Positions 27,282 through 36,080 of a DNA stretch of 36,192 bases are shown piece by piece (within the stretch, counting starts at the first letter, position 1; each line of letters opens with the position of its first letter). This DNA is from Acidobacteriota bacterium (GTDB lineage: Bacteria > Acidobacteriota > UBA6911), in assembly GCA_016934295.1 (NCBI GenBank), contig JAFGTD010000301.1:1-36192 (forward strand). The letters run 5' to 3'. The notes below the pieces were generated by a model. It was not told where the DNA came from. It saw only the letters and a list, made by a program, of their open reading frames with translations, and made no database searches. The position numbers were made by a program, and so were the translations under genes.

Positions 27282-29540
27282 TCATCGGTTTTTCTGCCGG
27301 TTGAATTTCGCCATCAGCTCGTGCACGGAGGCCGCCGGTTTTTTGGCAGGCACTTTCTTCTTTCTGGGAGTTGATTTCGAACCTTCCCTGGCGCCTTTTT
27401 TCATCGAAAGGGAGATCCGCTTCAGGGATTCGTTCACCTCAAGAACACGAACCCGGACAATCTGTCCCACTTTGACAATCTTTTTGGGGTCGTCGACAAA
27501 GCGGTCCGCCAGCTGCGAGATATGCACGAGCCCATCCTGGTGCACCCCGACATCCACAAAGGCTCCGAAGTTTGCTACATTCGTGACAACCCCTTCGAGT
27601 TCCATCCCTGGAAGAAGATCCTTTATTTCTTTCACTTCTTCGCTGAAGCAGGCATACCGGAATTCCGCTCGCGGATCCCGTCCCGGTTTTTCCAGTTCGG
27701 AGATGATGTCGCGCAGCGTAGGTTCTCCGATGTTTTCGGTCACCAGATCCTTCAAGTTAATTGCTTCAAGTTTGTCGGAAGCTTCGGTAATCTGCTCCAA
27801 AGGAACATTCAGGGTCCGGGCGATCTTTTCCACGATGAAGTAGCTTTCCGGATGGACGGCGGTATTGTCCAGGGGATTTTCGCCATTTCGAATTCTCAGG
27901 AATCCGGCCGCCTGCTCGAAGGTCTTGGGGCCGAACTTTGGAATGTCGAGAAGCTCCCTACGATTCCGGAAGGCCCCGTGTTCGTTTCTGTAGACGACGA
28001 CATTCCGGGCAACGGCCGAAGATAAACCGGCAACAAAACTCAACAGATCTTTCGAAGCAAGATTCAGGTCGACACCCACATAGTTCACGCAGCTTTCAAC
28101 CGTATCGCCGAGTTTCTCTTTGAGCAGCTTTTGATCTACGTCGTGTTGATACTGCCCGATCCCAATCGACTTGGGGTCGATTTTCACAAGTTCGGCCAAA
28201 GGATCCTGCAGCCGCCGGGCAATGCTTATCGCTCCGCGAACCGTCAGATCCAGGTCGGGAAATTCCTCTATGGCCGTCTCGCTGGCCGAATAAACCGAGG
28301 CCCCGGCTTCGCTGACCATAACCTTGATGGGTTTCTGCTCCATCCGGGCCAGGATCTCTCCGGTAAATACGTCGGTTTCACGCCCGGCGGTTCCGTTGCC
28401 GATGGCGATCAGCTCTATTTTGTGTTTTGCGATGAATTGTTTCAAGGTTTCAGCCGCCTGATTGCGCTCTCCCTCCGATTTGTGGGGATAGATCGTTGCG
28501 TATTCCAGAAGCTTGCCCGTCCGGTCGACGGCCGCCACTTTACATCCGGTTCGGAAACCCGGATCTATTCCAAGCGTGGGTTTCATCCCCGCGGGACTGG
28601 AAAGCAGCAGCTCTCGCAGGTTTGATTCAAACGTTTTTACGGACACACGGTCGGCCTCAATCTTTTTATCCAGCCGGACCTCTCCAATAAGCGTTGTTCT
28701 CATGAGGCGGTCGAAAGCATCGGCCAGCATGGACTCAAAAAAATGAATGATTTGGGTGTCGGTTGAATGAATCTCCTGAGACACAAGATAGGAGGTGACG
28801 ACGGCCGTGTCGAACTCGATGGTGAATGTGAGAATGCCTTCGGTTTCTCCGCGTCGCAGGGCGAGCATGTTGTGGGGGGCTATGTCCTTCACTTTAACCT
28901 TATAATCGCGATACATCTCGAATTTGGTCGTTCCATCAGGGTATTCATCCTTGATCCGCGATGTGAATACACACTCCTTCATGAGGTATTCCCGCAGGTA
29001 CTGGCGCAGGTTCGCTTTTTCCGAGACTTCCTCCGCCAGTATGTCGGATGCCCCCTGTAAAGCTTCCGCTGCGCACTGAATGCCGTGCTCTTCCGAAATA
29101 TAGCCGGCCGCTTCCTGCTCGAGGTCGACCCGAGGGGCATCCGGCTGATTCAGTTCTTTAATAAATCCCGCCAGCGGTGCGAGTCCTTTTTCTTTGGCTA
29201 CCGTAGCCCGGGTGCGTTTTTTAGGCTTGAAGGGAAGATACAGATCTTCAAGTTCCGTTTTTTGCCGACAGGCTTCGATAGAGGCCTTCAGTTCATCGGT
29301 GAGTTTTCCCTGGGCGTCGATGGATTTAAGAACGACGGTTTTTCGATCTTCAAGTTCGGTGAGATACGTGTGTCTTTCAAGCAGCGTGCGAAGCTGCGTT
29401 TCATTCATCTCCCCGGTTCTTTCTTTACGATACCGGGCAATAAAAGGGACCGTGCCCCCTTCGGCAAAAAGGGCCAGGGCATTCTGAATCTGGCCGAGGC
29501 CAAGAGACAATTCCCGGGCAATGGTTTCCGGAATATTCAT
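27282..29540 (-). CDS. tex: Tex-family RNA-binding transcription accessory protein
   Basis: This 752-residue Tex protein is a conserved cytoplasmic nucleic-acid-binding factor of uncertain role that affects transcription of toxin and stress genes in some bacteria. The layout is standard: helical N-terminal region with FIARYRKERTGEMNE (about 32-46), a YqgF/RNase-H-like domain near 320-450 (LGIDPGFRTGCKVA, AIGNGTAGRET), helix-hairpin-helix units near 490-560 (NLASKDLLSFVAGLS), and a C-terminal S1 RNA-binding domain at about 640-715 (GMELEGVVTNVANFGAFVDVG). The tail is short, basic and lysine-rich. ATG at 29540 has only AGGT upstream. Confidence 0.95.
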   Translation of the reverse strand: MNIPETIARELSLGLGQIQNALALFAEGGTVPFIARYRKERTGEMNETQLRTLLERHTYLTELEDRKTVVLKSIDAQGKLTDELKASIEACRQKTELEDLYLPFKPKKRTRATVAKEKGLAPLAGFIKELNQPDAPRVDLEQEAAGYISEEHGIQCAAEALQGASDILAEEVSEKANLRQYLREYLMKECVFTSRIKDEYPDGTTKFEMYRDYKVKVKDIAPHNMLALRRGETEGILTFTIEFDTAVVTSYLVSQEIHSTDTQIIHFFESMLADAFDRLMRTTLIGEVRLDKKIEADRVSVKTFESNLRELLLSSPAGMKPTLGIDPGFRTGCKVAAVDRTGKLLEYATIYPHKSEGERNQAAETLKQFIAKHKIELIAIGNGTAGRETDVFTGEILARMEQKPIKVMVSEAGASVYSASETAIEEFPDLDLTVRGAISIARRLQDPLAELVKIDPKSIGIGQYQHDVDQKLLKEKLGDTVESCVNYVGVDLNLASKDLLSFVAGLSSAVARNVVVYRNEHGAFRNRRELLDIPKFGPKTFEQAAGFLRIRNGENPLDNTAVHPESYFIVEKIARTLNVPLEQITEASDKLEAINLKDLVTENIGEPTLRDIISELEKPGRDPRAEFRYACFSEEVKEIKDLLPGMELEGVVTNVANFGAFVDVGVHQDGLVHISQLADRFVDDPKKIVKVGQIVRVRVLEVNESLKRISLSMKKGAREGSKSTPRKKKVPAKKPAASVHELMAKFNRQKNR

Positions 29541-29647
29541 AGAGCTACATTACCTGAAAGAAAAAATTAGTGCATACAGCAAACAAAGGTGAGAACTCTA
29601 CCTGCGGATTGACGAGAACTCAAGAAGGAATCGTTTTTTCCTTTATT

Positions 29648-29672
29648 GGGGGAAGAACACAAGGCTTGCCCC
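29648..29672. repeat. Diverged copy of the GGCGAAC palindrome
   Basis: The minus-strand reading GGGGCAAGCCTTGTG then TTCTTCCCCC matches the 27146-27268 palindrome core with G/C-to-A/T changes at matching places in both arms. It lies 26 bases past the stop of the Nudix gene, within the tex upstream gap, so it may serve as the Nudix terminator. Confidence 0.5.
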
Positions 29673-29697
29673 AACGGGCTCGCATCAATACGGTCTG

Positions 29698-30228
29698 TTA
29701 TGGCAGGTGGTGCTTTGCGATTATCCAGGCGGCAAGGGTCATTCCGTCCCAGATAGCACCGTCTGCAATATAGGCATCTATTTCTTGAGGTGTGAGGCGG
29801 ACCAGTTCGAAGCTTTCGGTTTCATCCGGAGTTGTGCCGGCATACCGCAGATTGACGGCAATATAGACCCGGCAGATTTCATCCAGCAAGCCGTTGCAGG
29901 GATTGAACTCTCCTATGGCTTGGATTTGCCCGGGAATGAAGCCGGTTTCTTCCCTCAGTTCTTCCATGGCGGTTTCATCATGGGTCGCCCCGTCTTTTAC
30001 GCCGCCGCAGGGAAGCTCAAGACTGTCGCGATTTCCAGTATAGCGGTACTGGCGGACAAGGAGAATGCGGCCGGTGTCGTCAACGGCAACGACCATGGAT
30101 GAACCGTTTGAGATAACATAATGATAGTCACCCTTTTTGCCCGAAGGAAATTCAACCCGGTCACACCCGTATCGCCAGTATGGATTTTTAAACAGAACAG
30201 ATTTTGAAAGAGTTATATAAGGTTTCAT
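29698..30228 (-). CDS. Nudix hydrolase, ADP-ribose pyrophosphatase-like, altered box
   Basis: This 176-residue enzyme is of the Nudix fold, which cleaves nucleoside diphosphates linked to another group. The start chosen is ATG 30228 (MKPYITLSK); a TTG three codons earlier is the only longer option. The box spans residues 75-97, from GGVKDGA to ELREETGF. The metal-binding glutamates of the REUxEExGU core are kept (E90, E93, E94), but the early box Glu is Ala81 and the Arg of REUxEE is Glu89. The upstream VRQYRYTGNRDSLELPCGG resembles ADP-ribose pyrophosphatases. It lies between hairpin-rich gaps on both sides and seems monocistronic. Confidence 0.85.
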   Translation of the reverse strand: MKPYITLSKSVLFKNPYWRYGCDRVEFPSGKKGDYHYVISNGSSMVVAVDDTGRILLVRQYRYTGNRDSLELPCGGVKDGATHDETAMEELREETGFIPGQIQAIGEFNPCNGLLDEICRVYIAVNLRYAGTTPDETESFELVRLTPQEIDAYIADGAIWDGMTLAAWIIAKHHLP

Positions 30229-30255
30229 ATAATCCAATCACCACGGGTACATGCA

Positions 30256-30375
30256 GGGGCGCATCCTGTGTTCGCTCTTTAAAGTCAAAGGTTCATGCCT
30301 GGGCAAATCCGCAGGATTTGCCTTAAGCCGAACCGGAATAGGGGGGGTGCAGAGCGCCCCTCTATTCCGGTTCGG
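30256..30375. repeat. Composite palindromic repeat element, copy B, with twin hairpins
   Basis: It starts with a diverged core GGGGCGCATCCTGTG then TTCGCTC (30256-30277). Next is a perfect 9-bp hairpin, GGCAAATCC and GGATTTGCC around GCA (30302-30322), followed by TTAAGCCGAACCGGAA. A long hairpin then has 14-bp arms CCGAACCGGAATAG (30328-30341) and CTATTCCGGTTCGG (30362-30375), with a further GC-rich inner stem around AGA. The right arm covers the last codons and stop of the MFS gene. The inner hairpin module matches copy A at 20010-20045. Confidence 0.75.
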
Positions 30376-31948
30376 CCCCGCTTCCGATGGGGATTTCCGG
30401 GATTGTGAGGATCAGCAAAAAGGAGAGGAGGGCGGTAATAGCTCCAATTAAAAATACCTTCCTTAAACCGGATTCCATGGCGTCGCGGATGGCATCAAAG
30501 GTCTGCTGAAAAAGGATCCCTCCTTCATCTCCCATTTTATCGAATTTCTCTTTCAGCCGCGCCCTTTCCTCTTGCGATTGAAGAATGTCGGGCCTTTTCA
30601 CGTCTTCCAAAATGGATTTGTCTTCAATCTGGTACAACCTGTCCGGCAGGGTAAGACTTTTTGCATATGTTGCATTCATGGCGTAGCTGAGAACTGTTGG
30701 GGAAATGGAGATTCCCATTAACAGACAGAAAGATAGAGCCCCCATGGCCGCGCCCAACAGTCTTTTCGGAATGACATTCTGGACAACCATCGTATTGACG
30801 GTCGGAATGGCTCCCAGCCCTATGCCGCCTATAATCGCAGCCAGCAGACACCAGAAAACAGGCGTTTCCGCCTTCAGGAAAAGGATTGCAGCCATTTGGA
30901 CCGTTACGATGGAATACCCGATGATAAAAAGGTATTTGTAGCGTTTCGTTCTTGCGAGAAGAAAGCCGACGGGAACCCCGATAAAAGCCATCAGAAAGGT
31001 GAACGGGAAGAAGATCCAACCGCTTATTGAAGTACGGATGCCCTGAACGCCCTGCATAAACATGAGGAAGTATACCATCATTCCTATCTGCCCGAAAGTT
31101 GACAGTAATGTGGTAACCGCAATGGTATTAAAGGAACGATTATGAAATACCTGGGGATCCAGGATGGGCTCTTTGGCGCCATACTCCGACCGGATAAAAA
31201 GAATCCAGAAGATGAGCGAAATTACCAGCAGGCCGGTAACCTGCATCGACAACCATGGATAGGGAGCCCCGGCGATGGAGATGCCGATAATAATGGTGGA
31301 AGATGCCAGGATGGCCAGGAAACATCCCCGGAGATCTATTTTGCGTTTCACACCGCGACTGATGAGAGGAGGTATCCCGATCGGCACCAGGATAAGGCTA
31401 ATAACAAGAAACGGGACTATCGACCAGAAAACGAATTTCCAATTCAGCGCTTCAGTGATAAGTCCGCCCAGTACATTACCGAAAAGAGTCGAAATTCCCA
31501 TGGGTATATTCAACAGTCCGATCCACTTGCTGCGCTCGACGGGAGGATACATATCGCCAACAACGGCCATGACAAGCGGCATCAGGGCGCCGATTCCCAG
31601 GGAACTGATCGACATGGTGACAATTAGGAAAATGAAATTTGGGCTGAAAGCGCTTAAGATGCAGCCGATGAGAGCGAAGATTAAAGATACCAGCAATATT
31701 ATCCGGCGCCCGTACATATCCGAAAGCTTCCCGAATATGAGAGTCACGAAGGCGCCTACAAGGGCCGGGATGGAAACGGACCAGGATATAAGGGCCGTGC
31801 TTTCGAAGGAGGCTACAATTTCCGGGCGGGCAATATTCGTCGCCTGAATGTAATAGCCCAGGGTTCCGTAGGTCAGGAATATGGCGCATAATCCGAAAAT
31901 TCTGTGTTTCCTGTCGTAATTATAGGGTGCCGGCTGCTCCTGGGTCAT
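30362..31948 (-). CDS. MFS drug-efflux-type transporter (DHA2/EmrB-like)
   Basis: This 528-residue inner-membrane transporter of the major facilitator superfamily has about 14 hydrophobic spans and the size of the EmrB/QacA group. The motif-A loop is GKLSDMYGRRI (residues about 73-83). The motif-C region of antiporters is in span 5 (LLNIPMGISTLFGNVLGGLI). A long charged loop of about 70 residues (about 425-495, rich in Glu, Lys and Asp) interrupts the last two spans; this is longer than I expect for the group. ATG at 31948 has GAGGAG. No membrane-fusion partner or TetR-type regulator is next to it, so the substrate is open. Its stop lies inside a 14-bp inverted repeat. Confidence 0.88.
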   Translation of the reverse strand: MTQEQPAPYNYDRKHRIFGLCAIFLTYGTLGYYIQATNIARPEIVASFESTALISWSVSIPALVGAFVTLIFGKLSDMYGRRIILLVSLIFALIGCILSAFSPNFIFLIVTMSISSLGIGALMPLVMAVVGDMYPPVERSKWIGLLNIPMGISTLFGNVLGGLITEALNWKFVFWSIVPFLVISLILVPIGIPPLISRGVKRKIDLRGCFLAILASSTIIIGISIAGAPYPWLSMQVTGLLVISLIFWILFIRSEYGAKEPILDPQVFHNRSFNTIAVTTLLSTFGQIGMMVYFLMFMQGVQGIRTSISGWIFFPFTFLMAFIGVPVGFLLARTKRYKYLFIIGYSIVTVQMAAILFLKAETPVFWCLLAAIIGGIGLGAIPTVNTMVVQNVIPKRLLGAAMGALSFCLLMGISISPTVLSYAMNATYAKSLTLPDRLYQIEDKSILEDVKRPDILQSQEERARLKEKFDKMGDEGGILFQQTFDAIRDAMESGLRKVFLIGAITALLSFLLILTIPEIPIGSGAEPE

Positions 31949-32376
31949 TGCGCGTTCTCCTCTTCAATGAACATGGACGATACACAAATTGCTTACACCG
32001 CGGCGTTTCTACATCAGCGCATCGGCGAAATCCGTTTTGATTAGCGAGCATGCCGGGCACCGCGCCCACCTTCGCGGCAGTTTAGCCTATAAGGCTATTT
32101 TTAAGCATAAAAAAATTTTTGCGGTCAGGCATTGAATTCAGCGGATTCAATTGGGACGGGTGCCCATTAAAAAATATTATAGAATTTAACCCGGATTATT
32201 CATGAAGCTTTTACTGCGGCGGCGCATCTGGGCATGTCTGCTGCGTTTCGCTCCCTCGGGCTCCTCGACGTACGCCTGAAGCGAAGCTTCAGGTTGCCTA
32301 ATTAAAGAGCTTTGCGGGAGGGATAGGTCCCGGTATCATTGCGATCGATCGGAAGAGAAAGAAGAACTTTCAGGGT
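31949..32376. other. Divergent gap upstream of MFS and UreH-like genes
   Basis: No gene was seen. Small signals: a 7-bp inverted repeat ATTGAAT / ATTCAAT (32131-32151), and an 8-bp hairpin CCTGAAGC and GCTTCAGG around GAA (32275-32293). The hairpin ends a G+C-rich block (32215-32293) that looks like a dispersed-repeat end rather than unique spacer, because the sequence on both sides is AT-rich. Both gene promoters should lie here, but I cannot place them. Confidence 0.4.
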
Positions 32377-33090
32377 ATGGACGAAAAAATACTTATTTTA
32401 TCCGTTTCCGCCGCATCCTACGGGGTGCTGCATACAATCATAGGTCCGGATCATTACCTGCCGTTTATCGTAATGTCCAAGGCAAGAAAGTGGGATTACT
32501 ACAAGACTGCGTGGATTACTTTTTTGTGCGGTTTAGGACATGTCGGATCGTCCGTAGTAATAGGGATGATCGGTGTTATTTTCGGCATTGCGTTTAAGGA
32601 TCTCCTTAAAATAGAAGATGTCCGGGGCGGCCTTGCGGCCTGGCTGCTGATCATTTTCGGATTCTGCTATATGGTCTGGGGCGTGTTCCGTTCAAGGAAG
32701 AATCAGCCGCACCGGCATTATCACGTGCATCCCGGAGGTGTTTCCCACGAGCACCTGCATGCCCATGTGCAGGAACACGAACATAGTCACAAAAGCGAGA
32801 AAATCGTCAGCCTGACGCCATGGGTGCTTTTTACAATATTCGCCCTTGGCCCGTGCGAGGTGCTCATACCCAACTTAATGTATCCCGCTGCGGAAAATAA
32901 TTATCTCGGTGTTGTTATCGTCGCCTTTGTTTTTTCAGTTGCCACGATTGCCACAATGATTACCCTGGTGTTGATGCTTTCATTCGGAATTAAAAAAATA
33001 AAGCTGGGATATCTTGAAAAATATATGCATGTGCTTGCCGGGGCTGCTGTATTTTTAAGCGGGTGTGCGATTGTTTTTCTGGATTGGTAA
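32377..33090 (+). CDS. UreH/RcnA-like membrane transporter with His-rich loop
   Basis: This 237-residue integral membrane protein has six probable spans. The first span carries HTIIGPDHYLPF (H19, D25, H26), the HxxxxxDH signature shared by nickel/cobalt exporters and UreH/HupE-type proteins. The second has CGLGHVGSS. A cytoplasmic or external loop at about 112-142 holds more than ten histidines (HRHYHVHPGG, HEHLHAHVQEHEHSH), typical of a metal sensor or metal-buffering loop. The fourth span has LGPCEVLIP. Transition metal transport is the best guess; related proteins are sometimes labelled sulfite exporters. The ribosome site is weak (CAGGGT). It is the first gene of a plus-strand run. Confidence 0.75.
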   Translation: MDEKILILSVSAASYGVLHTIIGPDHYLPFIVMSKARKWDYYKTAWITFLCGLGHVGSSVVIGMIGVIFGIAFKDLLKIEDVRGGLAAWLLIIFGFCYMVWGVFRSRKNQPHRHYHVHPGGVSHEHLHAHVQEHEHSHKSEKIVSLTPWVLFTIFALGPCEVLIPNLMYPAAENNYLGVVIVAFVFSVATIATMITLVLMLSFGIKKIKLGYLEKYMHVLAGAAVFLSGCAIVFLDW

Positions 33091-33154
33091 AACCATCCGG
33101 GAAACCATGTTCGATAGCATCCCGGCAACCCGTGGTGAAGGAAAAGGGATTTTA

Positions 33155-33862
33155 ATGCCGGCCAAAGAGTCTCCCGCCAATAGAAAAATCGACCACCCCC
33201 GCATACGATCCGCGAGCTTTCGGATGCGGCAGAAAAGGGGCGGGAAAATTGTCGATCTGATCGAGAAAATTTATGCCAAAAAACAGAAGGCCGACATAGT
33301 CGATGTAGGTGGAACAAAAGAGTATTGGAACATCATTCCGGTGGATTATCTCCACCGGAGAAATGTCCACATAACATTAGTGAATATTTCTCCTCCCGAA
33401 AATCTTCCCGACAAGCACGATGCTGTCTTTTCCTATATGCAGGGAGACGGGTGCCGATTAAAGGAAATTGCAGATAACCAGTTCGATCTGGCTCACTCCA
33501 ATTCCGTGATCGAACATGTCGGTAATTGGGGGAAAATGGTAGATTTTGCCGGGGAAATCCGGCGCATCGCAAAAATGTATTACGTACAGACGCCGAACTA
33601 TTATTTTCCCGTCGAACCGCATTTTTTATTCCCGTTTTTTCATTGGCTGCCGGTTTCCATCAGGCTCCGCATGATAATGCGATTCCAGTTGGGCTGTTTT
33701 CCAAAAGCGGCCAACGAGGAGGAGGCCAGGGTATTTGTGGAACTATGCCGGTTATTAACAAAAAGAAAGCTCCTTTACCTTTTTCCCGATGCCGCGCTCC
33801 ACAAGGAAAAGCTGTTCTTTTTTGTGAAATCTTTTACCCTGATAAGAGGCGATCTCGTTTGA
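33155..33862 (+). CDS. Class I SAM-dependent methyltransferase
   Basis: This 235-residue protein starts at ATG 33155, chosen because AAAGGGA precedes it at the right distance; an ATG at 33107 and a GTG at 33065 in the same frame are possible, the latter overlapping the transporter. The SAM-binding motif I is IVDVGGTKEYW (about 48-58), with an acidic motif II region after ITLVNI. The next is FDLAHSNSVIEHVGNW (about 103-118), a hallmark of small-molecule methyltransferases of the UbiE/SmtA type. The C-terminal half is unusual, with many Phe/Leu/Arg residues and a hydrophobic patch (FLFPFFHWLPVSIRLR), suggesting a membrane-bound or lipid substrate. The substrate is unknown. Confidence 0.8.
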   Translation: MPAKESPANRKIDHPRIRSASFRMRQKRGGKIVDLIEKIYAKKQKADIVDVGGTKEYWNIIPVDYLHRRNVHITLVNISPPENLPDKHDAVFSYMQGDGCRLKEIADNQFDLAHSNSVIEHVGNWGKMVDFAGEIRRIAKMYYVQTPNYYFPVEPHFLFPFFHWLPVSIRLRMIMRFQLGCFPKAANEEEARVFVELCRLLTKRKLLYLFPDAALHKEKLFFFVKSFTLIRGDLV

Positions 33863-33940
33863 ATCTGTTTATGGAATTTTTTCCGCGCGGATAAATTTCA
33901 TTATTAGAAATTCCCTGATTCATGCTTGAATTCTAAAATC

Positions 33941-34993
33941 ATGACATCCGTGCCCCGAAATATGCATAAACTGCTCAGGCAGGTTTCGCGATCTTTTTAC
34001 CTGACCCTGCAAGTGTTGCCCCGAACAATAAAGACGCAGTTGAGTATCGCGTATCTGCTGGCAAGGGCGGCGGATACGATCGCCGACACGGGCCTGGTCC
34101 AGGTCCCGAAAAGGATGGAAACGCTGCTGCAGTTGAGAAAAAGCATTGAGGAAGCGGCAGCCGGGCGTTCGGTTCCGCTTCCTGATTTCGGCGTGCTGGC
34201 GGAGGCTCAGAATGAGAGGGAAGGAGACGGAACCCCGGCGGAACGGACTCTTCTGGAAAAATTGGGATCGGTGCTGGAGGCATTGAGAAATTTCACCGAG
34301 AATGATCGCCGGTGGGTGCGCGATGTTCTGCTTACCATTACGCATGGCCAGGAACTGGACCTGATACGTTTCGGGACGGCGTCTGTGTCTCAAATCGCTT
34401 CCATAGAGACGGAAGAGGATCTGGATGAATATATTTACTGCGTTGCAGGCTGTGTCGGCAAATTCTGGACAAAGGTTTGTCGTGCGTATCCGTTGTCCGG
34501 AGTTCAGATAGATGATGAAACCATGATATCTGACGGCATCCAGTTCGGAAAAGGCCTCCAACTGGTAAACATATTGCGCGATTTGCCCAAAGACCTGCAT
34601 CACGGACGGTGTTATATACCCAAAGATCGTTTGGCCCAGTACGGATTGGAGCCGCACCAGCTTCTCGATCCGGGTTCTATCGATCAATTTAATCCGCTGT
34701 ACGAACAGTACCTGAAGCGGGCCGAACTCTATTTGTCCAAAGGTTGGCGCTACACAACGACGATCCCGGTGCGATTCATGCGCATTCGCCTGGCATGTTC
34801 CTGGCCAATCCTTATAGGGATGCGGACATTGCAGCAATTGCGTTCCGACAATGTTCTGGACGACCGGCATCGCATCAAATTGAGCAGAGTGGATATGCGA
34901 CACCTTATTATAAGGTCTGCGGCCCTCTATCCTTTCCCCGGCATATGGAGCCGGCTGTTCGAAAAAGTAAAGAAAGAACCGCCGCTGGTTTAA
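33941..34993 (+). CDS. Squalene/phytoene synthase family protein
   Basis: This 350-residue prenyl-diphosphate coupling enzyme joins two C15 (to squalene) or C20 (to phytoene) diphosphates head to head. Motifs: VSRSFYLTLQVLP (residues about 14-26), the first Asp-rich motif in AYLLARAADTIADT (DxxxD), and the second in LQLVNILRDLPKDLHHGRCYIP (NxxRDxxxD). VAGCVGKFWTKVC also matches the bacterial squalene/phytoene synthase family. The start is ATG 33941; TTG 33926 and ATG 33962 are alternatives and none has a good ribosome site. No hopene cyclase, carotenoid desaturase or hpn gene is in the window, so the product is undecided. Confidence 0.85.
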   Translation: MTSVPRNMHKLLRQVSRSFYLTLQVLPRTIKTQLSIAYLLARAADTIADTGLVQVPKRMETLLQLRKSIEEAAAGRSVPLPDFGVLAEAQNEREGDGTPAERTLLEKLGSVLEALRNFTENDRRWVRDVLLTITHGQELDLIRFGTASVSQIASIETEEDLDEYIYCVAGCVGKFWTKVCRAYPLSGVQIDDETMISDGIQFGKGLQLVNILRDLPKDLHHGRCYIPKDRLAQYGLEPHQLLDPGSIDQFNPLYEQYLKRAELYLSKGWRYTTTIPVRFMRIRLACSWPILIGMRTLQQLRSDNVLDDRHRIKLSRVDMRHLIIRSAALYPFPGIWSRLFEKVKKEPPLV

Positions 34994-35035
34994 CAGGGAA
35001 CATATCTGCAGTGTGGGTAATTTTATAGAGGGAGC

Positions 35036-36001
35036 ATGAACGTTCCTCCGGTCAGCATAATAATTCTGTCACACAACCGCGCGACTGAACTAAAAACCGT
35101 TCTCCACCATATTCATAGTCTGAACTATCCTTCGGAAGCCGTGGATACAGTCGTTGTCGACAACGGATCGACCGACGACACACGGTCCTTTCTTGAAGGA
35201 CGACGCGATTTACGCGCAATTCTCCGAAAGGACAATATCGGTGTTTCGGCCTGGAATGACGGATTTGCCGAAGGCAAAGGGGAATGGTTCCTGGCGTTGG
35301 ATGATGACTGTTATCTTGAGACCGATGGATTGAGAGCAGCTCTTCAGGCTGCAAGCGCCGAAAAGGCCGATCTGGTTTCCTTTCTGGTGCGGAATCCGCA
35401 GCGTCCTTCGTTCGTGTTCAACCGGCATTTCAATACCGGGCTTCTCTCCTTCTGGGGTTGTGCTGTATTGCTTCGGCGGAATGTTCTTGAGACTATTGGA
35501 GGATTTGATCCGAAAATATTCGTATGGGGACACGAAGTTGAATTTATGCTGCGCTTCTTTGACGCCGGTTTTCGCCATCTTTATTTGCCTTCTGTAACGG
35601 CTTTCCATATCAATACGCCCACCTACAGTGAATACAGATTGGTGACCAACCATCGACACATGGGATACATCGCCGGCGCCCGGTTCCCGGGAATATCCGG
35701 AATTCGGGCACTGGCCGCTTTGCTGGTCCCGTTCGTGGACGGTTTCGGCCGGAACCCGCTCGCCCGCCTGAATTGGAAGCTCGCAACAGCGGCGGTGGGG
35801 GGCTATAACGACGGAAGGCGACGGAATTATCGTCCTGTCGGTCGACATGTGGCGGAGGTATATCTGCGGCACTTCATTGAGTTTTCCCTGCGGCTTCGAA
35901 TCCGCCCGGCTCTTCGGATCGCCCGGCCGGATCGGCGTCGCTATTTTCCCTTTCTGCTGGAGACGGCAAGCTTGCGGTTTGATAAGGATAAGGAAGTTTG
36001 A
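35036..36001 (+). CDS. Family 2 glycosyltransferase
   Basis: This 321-residue GT-A-fold enzyme transfers a sugar from a nucleotide donor. The N-terminal strand is VSIIILSHNRATELK (about 6-20). The donor-binding acidic residue lies in VVVDNGSTDDT, and the metal-binding DxD is in FLALDDDCYLE. The acceptor-side motif is GGFDPKIFVWGHEVEFMLRF. The C-terminal 100 residues are basic and lack spans, so it is probably membrane-associated at most. ATG at 35036 has GAGGGAGC directly upstream. It follows the squalene/phytoene synthase gene by 42 bases and precedes another glycosyltransferase. Donor and acceptor cannot be predicted. Confidence 0.92.
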   Translation: MNVPPVSIIILSHNRATELKTVLHHIHSLNYPSEAVDTVVVDNGSTDDTRSFLEGRRDLRAILRKDNIGVSAWNDGFAEGKGEWFLALDDDCYLETDGLRAALQAASAEKADLVSFLVRNPQRPSFVFNRHFNTGLLSFWGCAVLLRRNVLETIGGFDPKIFVWGHEVEFMLRFFDAGFRHLYLPSVTAFHINTPTYSEYRLVTNHRHMGYIAGARFPGISGIRALAALLVPFVDGFGRNPLARLNWKLATAAVGGYNDGRRRNYRPVGRHVAEVYLRHFIEFSLRLRIRPALRIARPDRRRYFPFLLETASLRFDKDKEV

Positions 36002-36080
36002 TGTACGATTGGGATTTGTTTTGTTAGTCTAATATCCTTCGGGCGCCTTTGTCTAACCGCCCGGTGCGTGGGAGTTGCCG

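Noticed and set aside
32092..32111. TAGCC-TATAA-GGCTA followed by five T, a terminator-like hairpin
   Set aside because: Only 5 pairs and no plus-strand gene ends upstream of it; likely chance.
33920..34903. 327-aa frame antisense to the squalene/phytoene synthase gene
   Set aside because: The plus strand carries both Asp-rich motifs; the antisense product resembles nothing.
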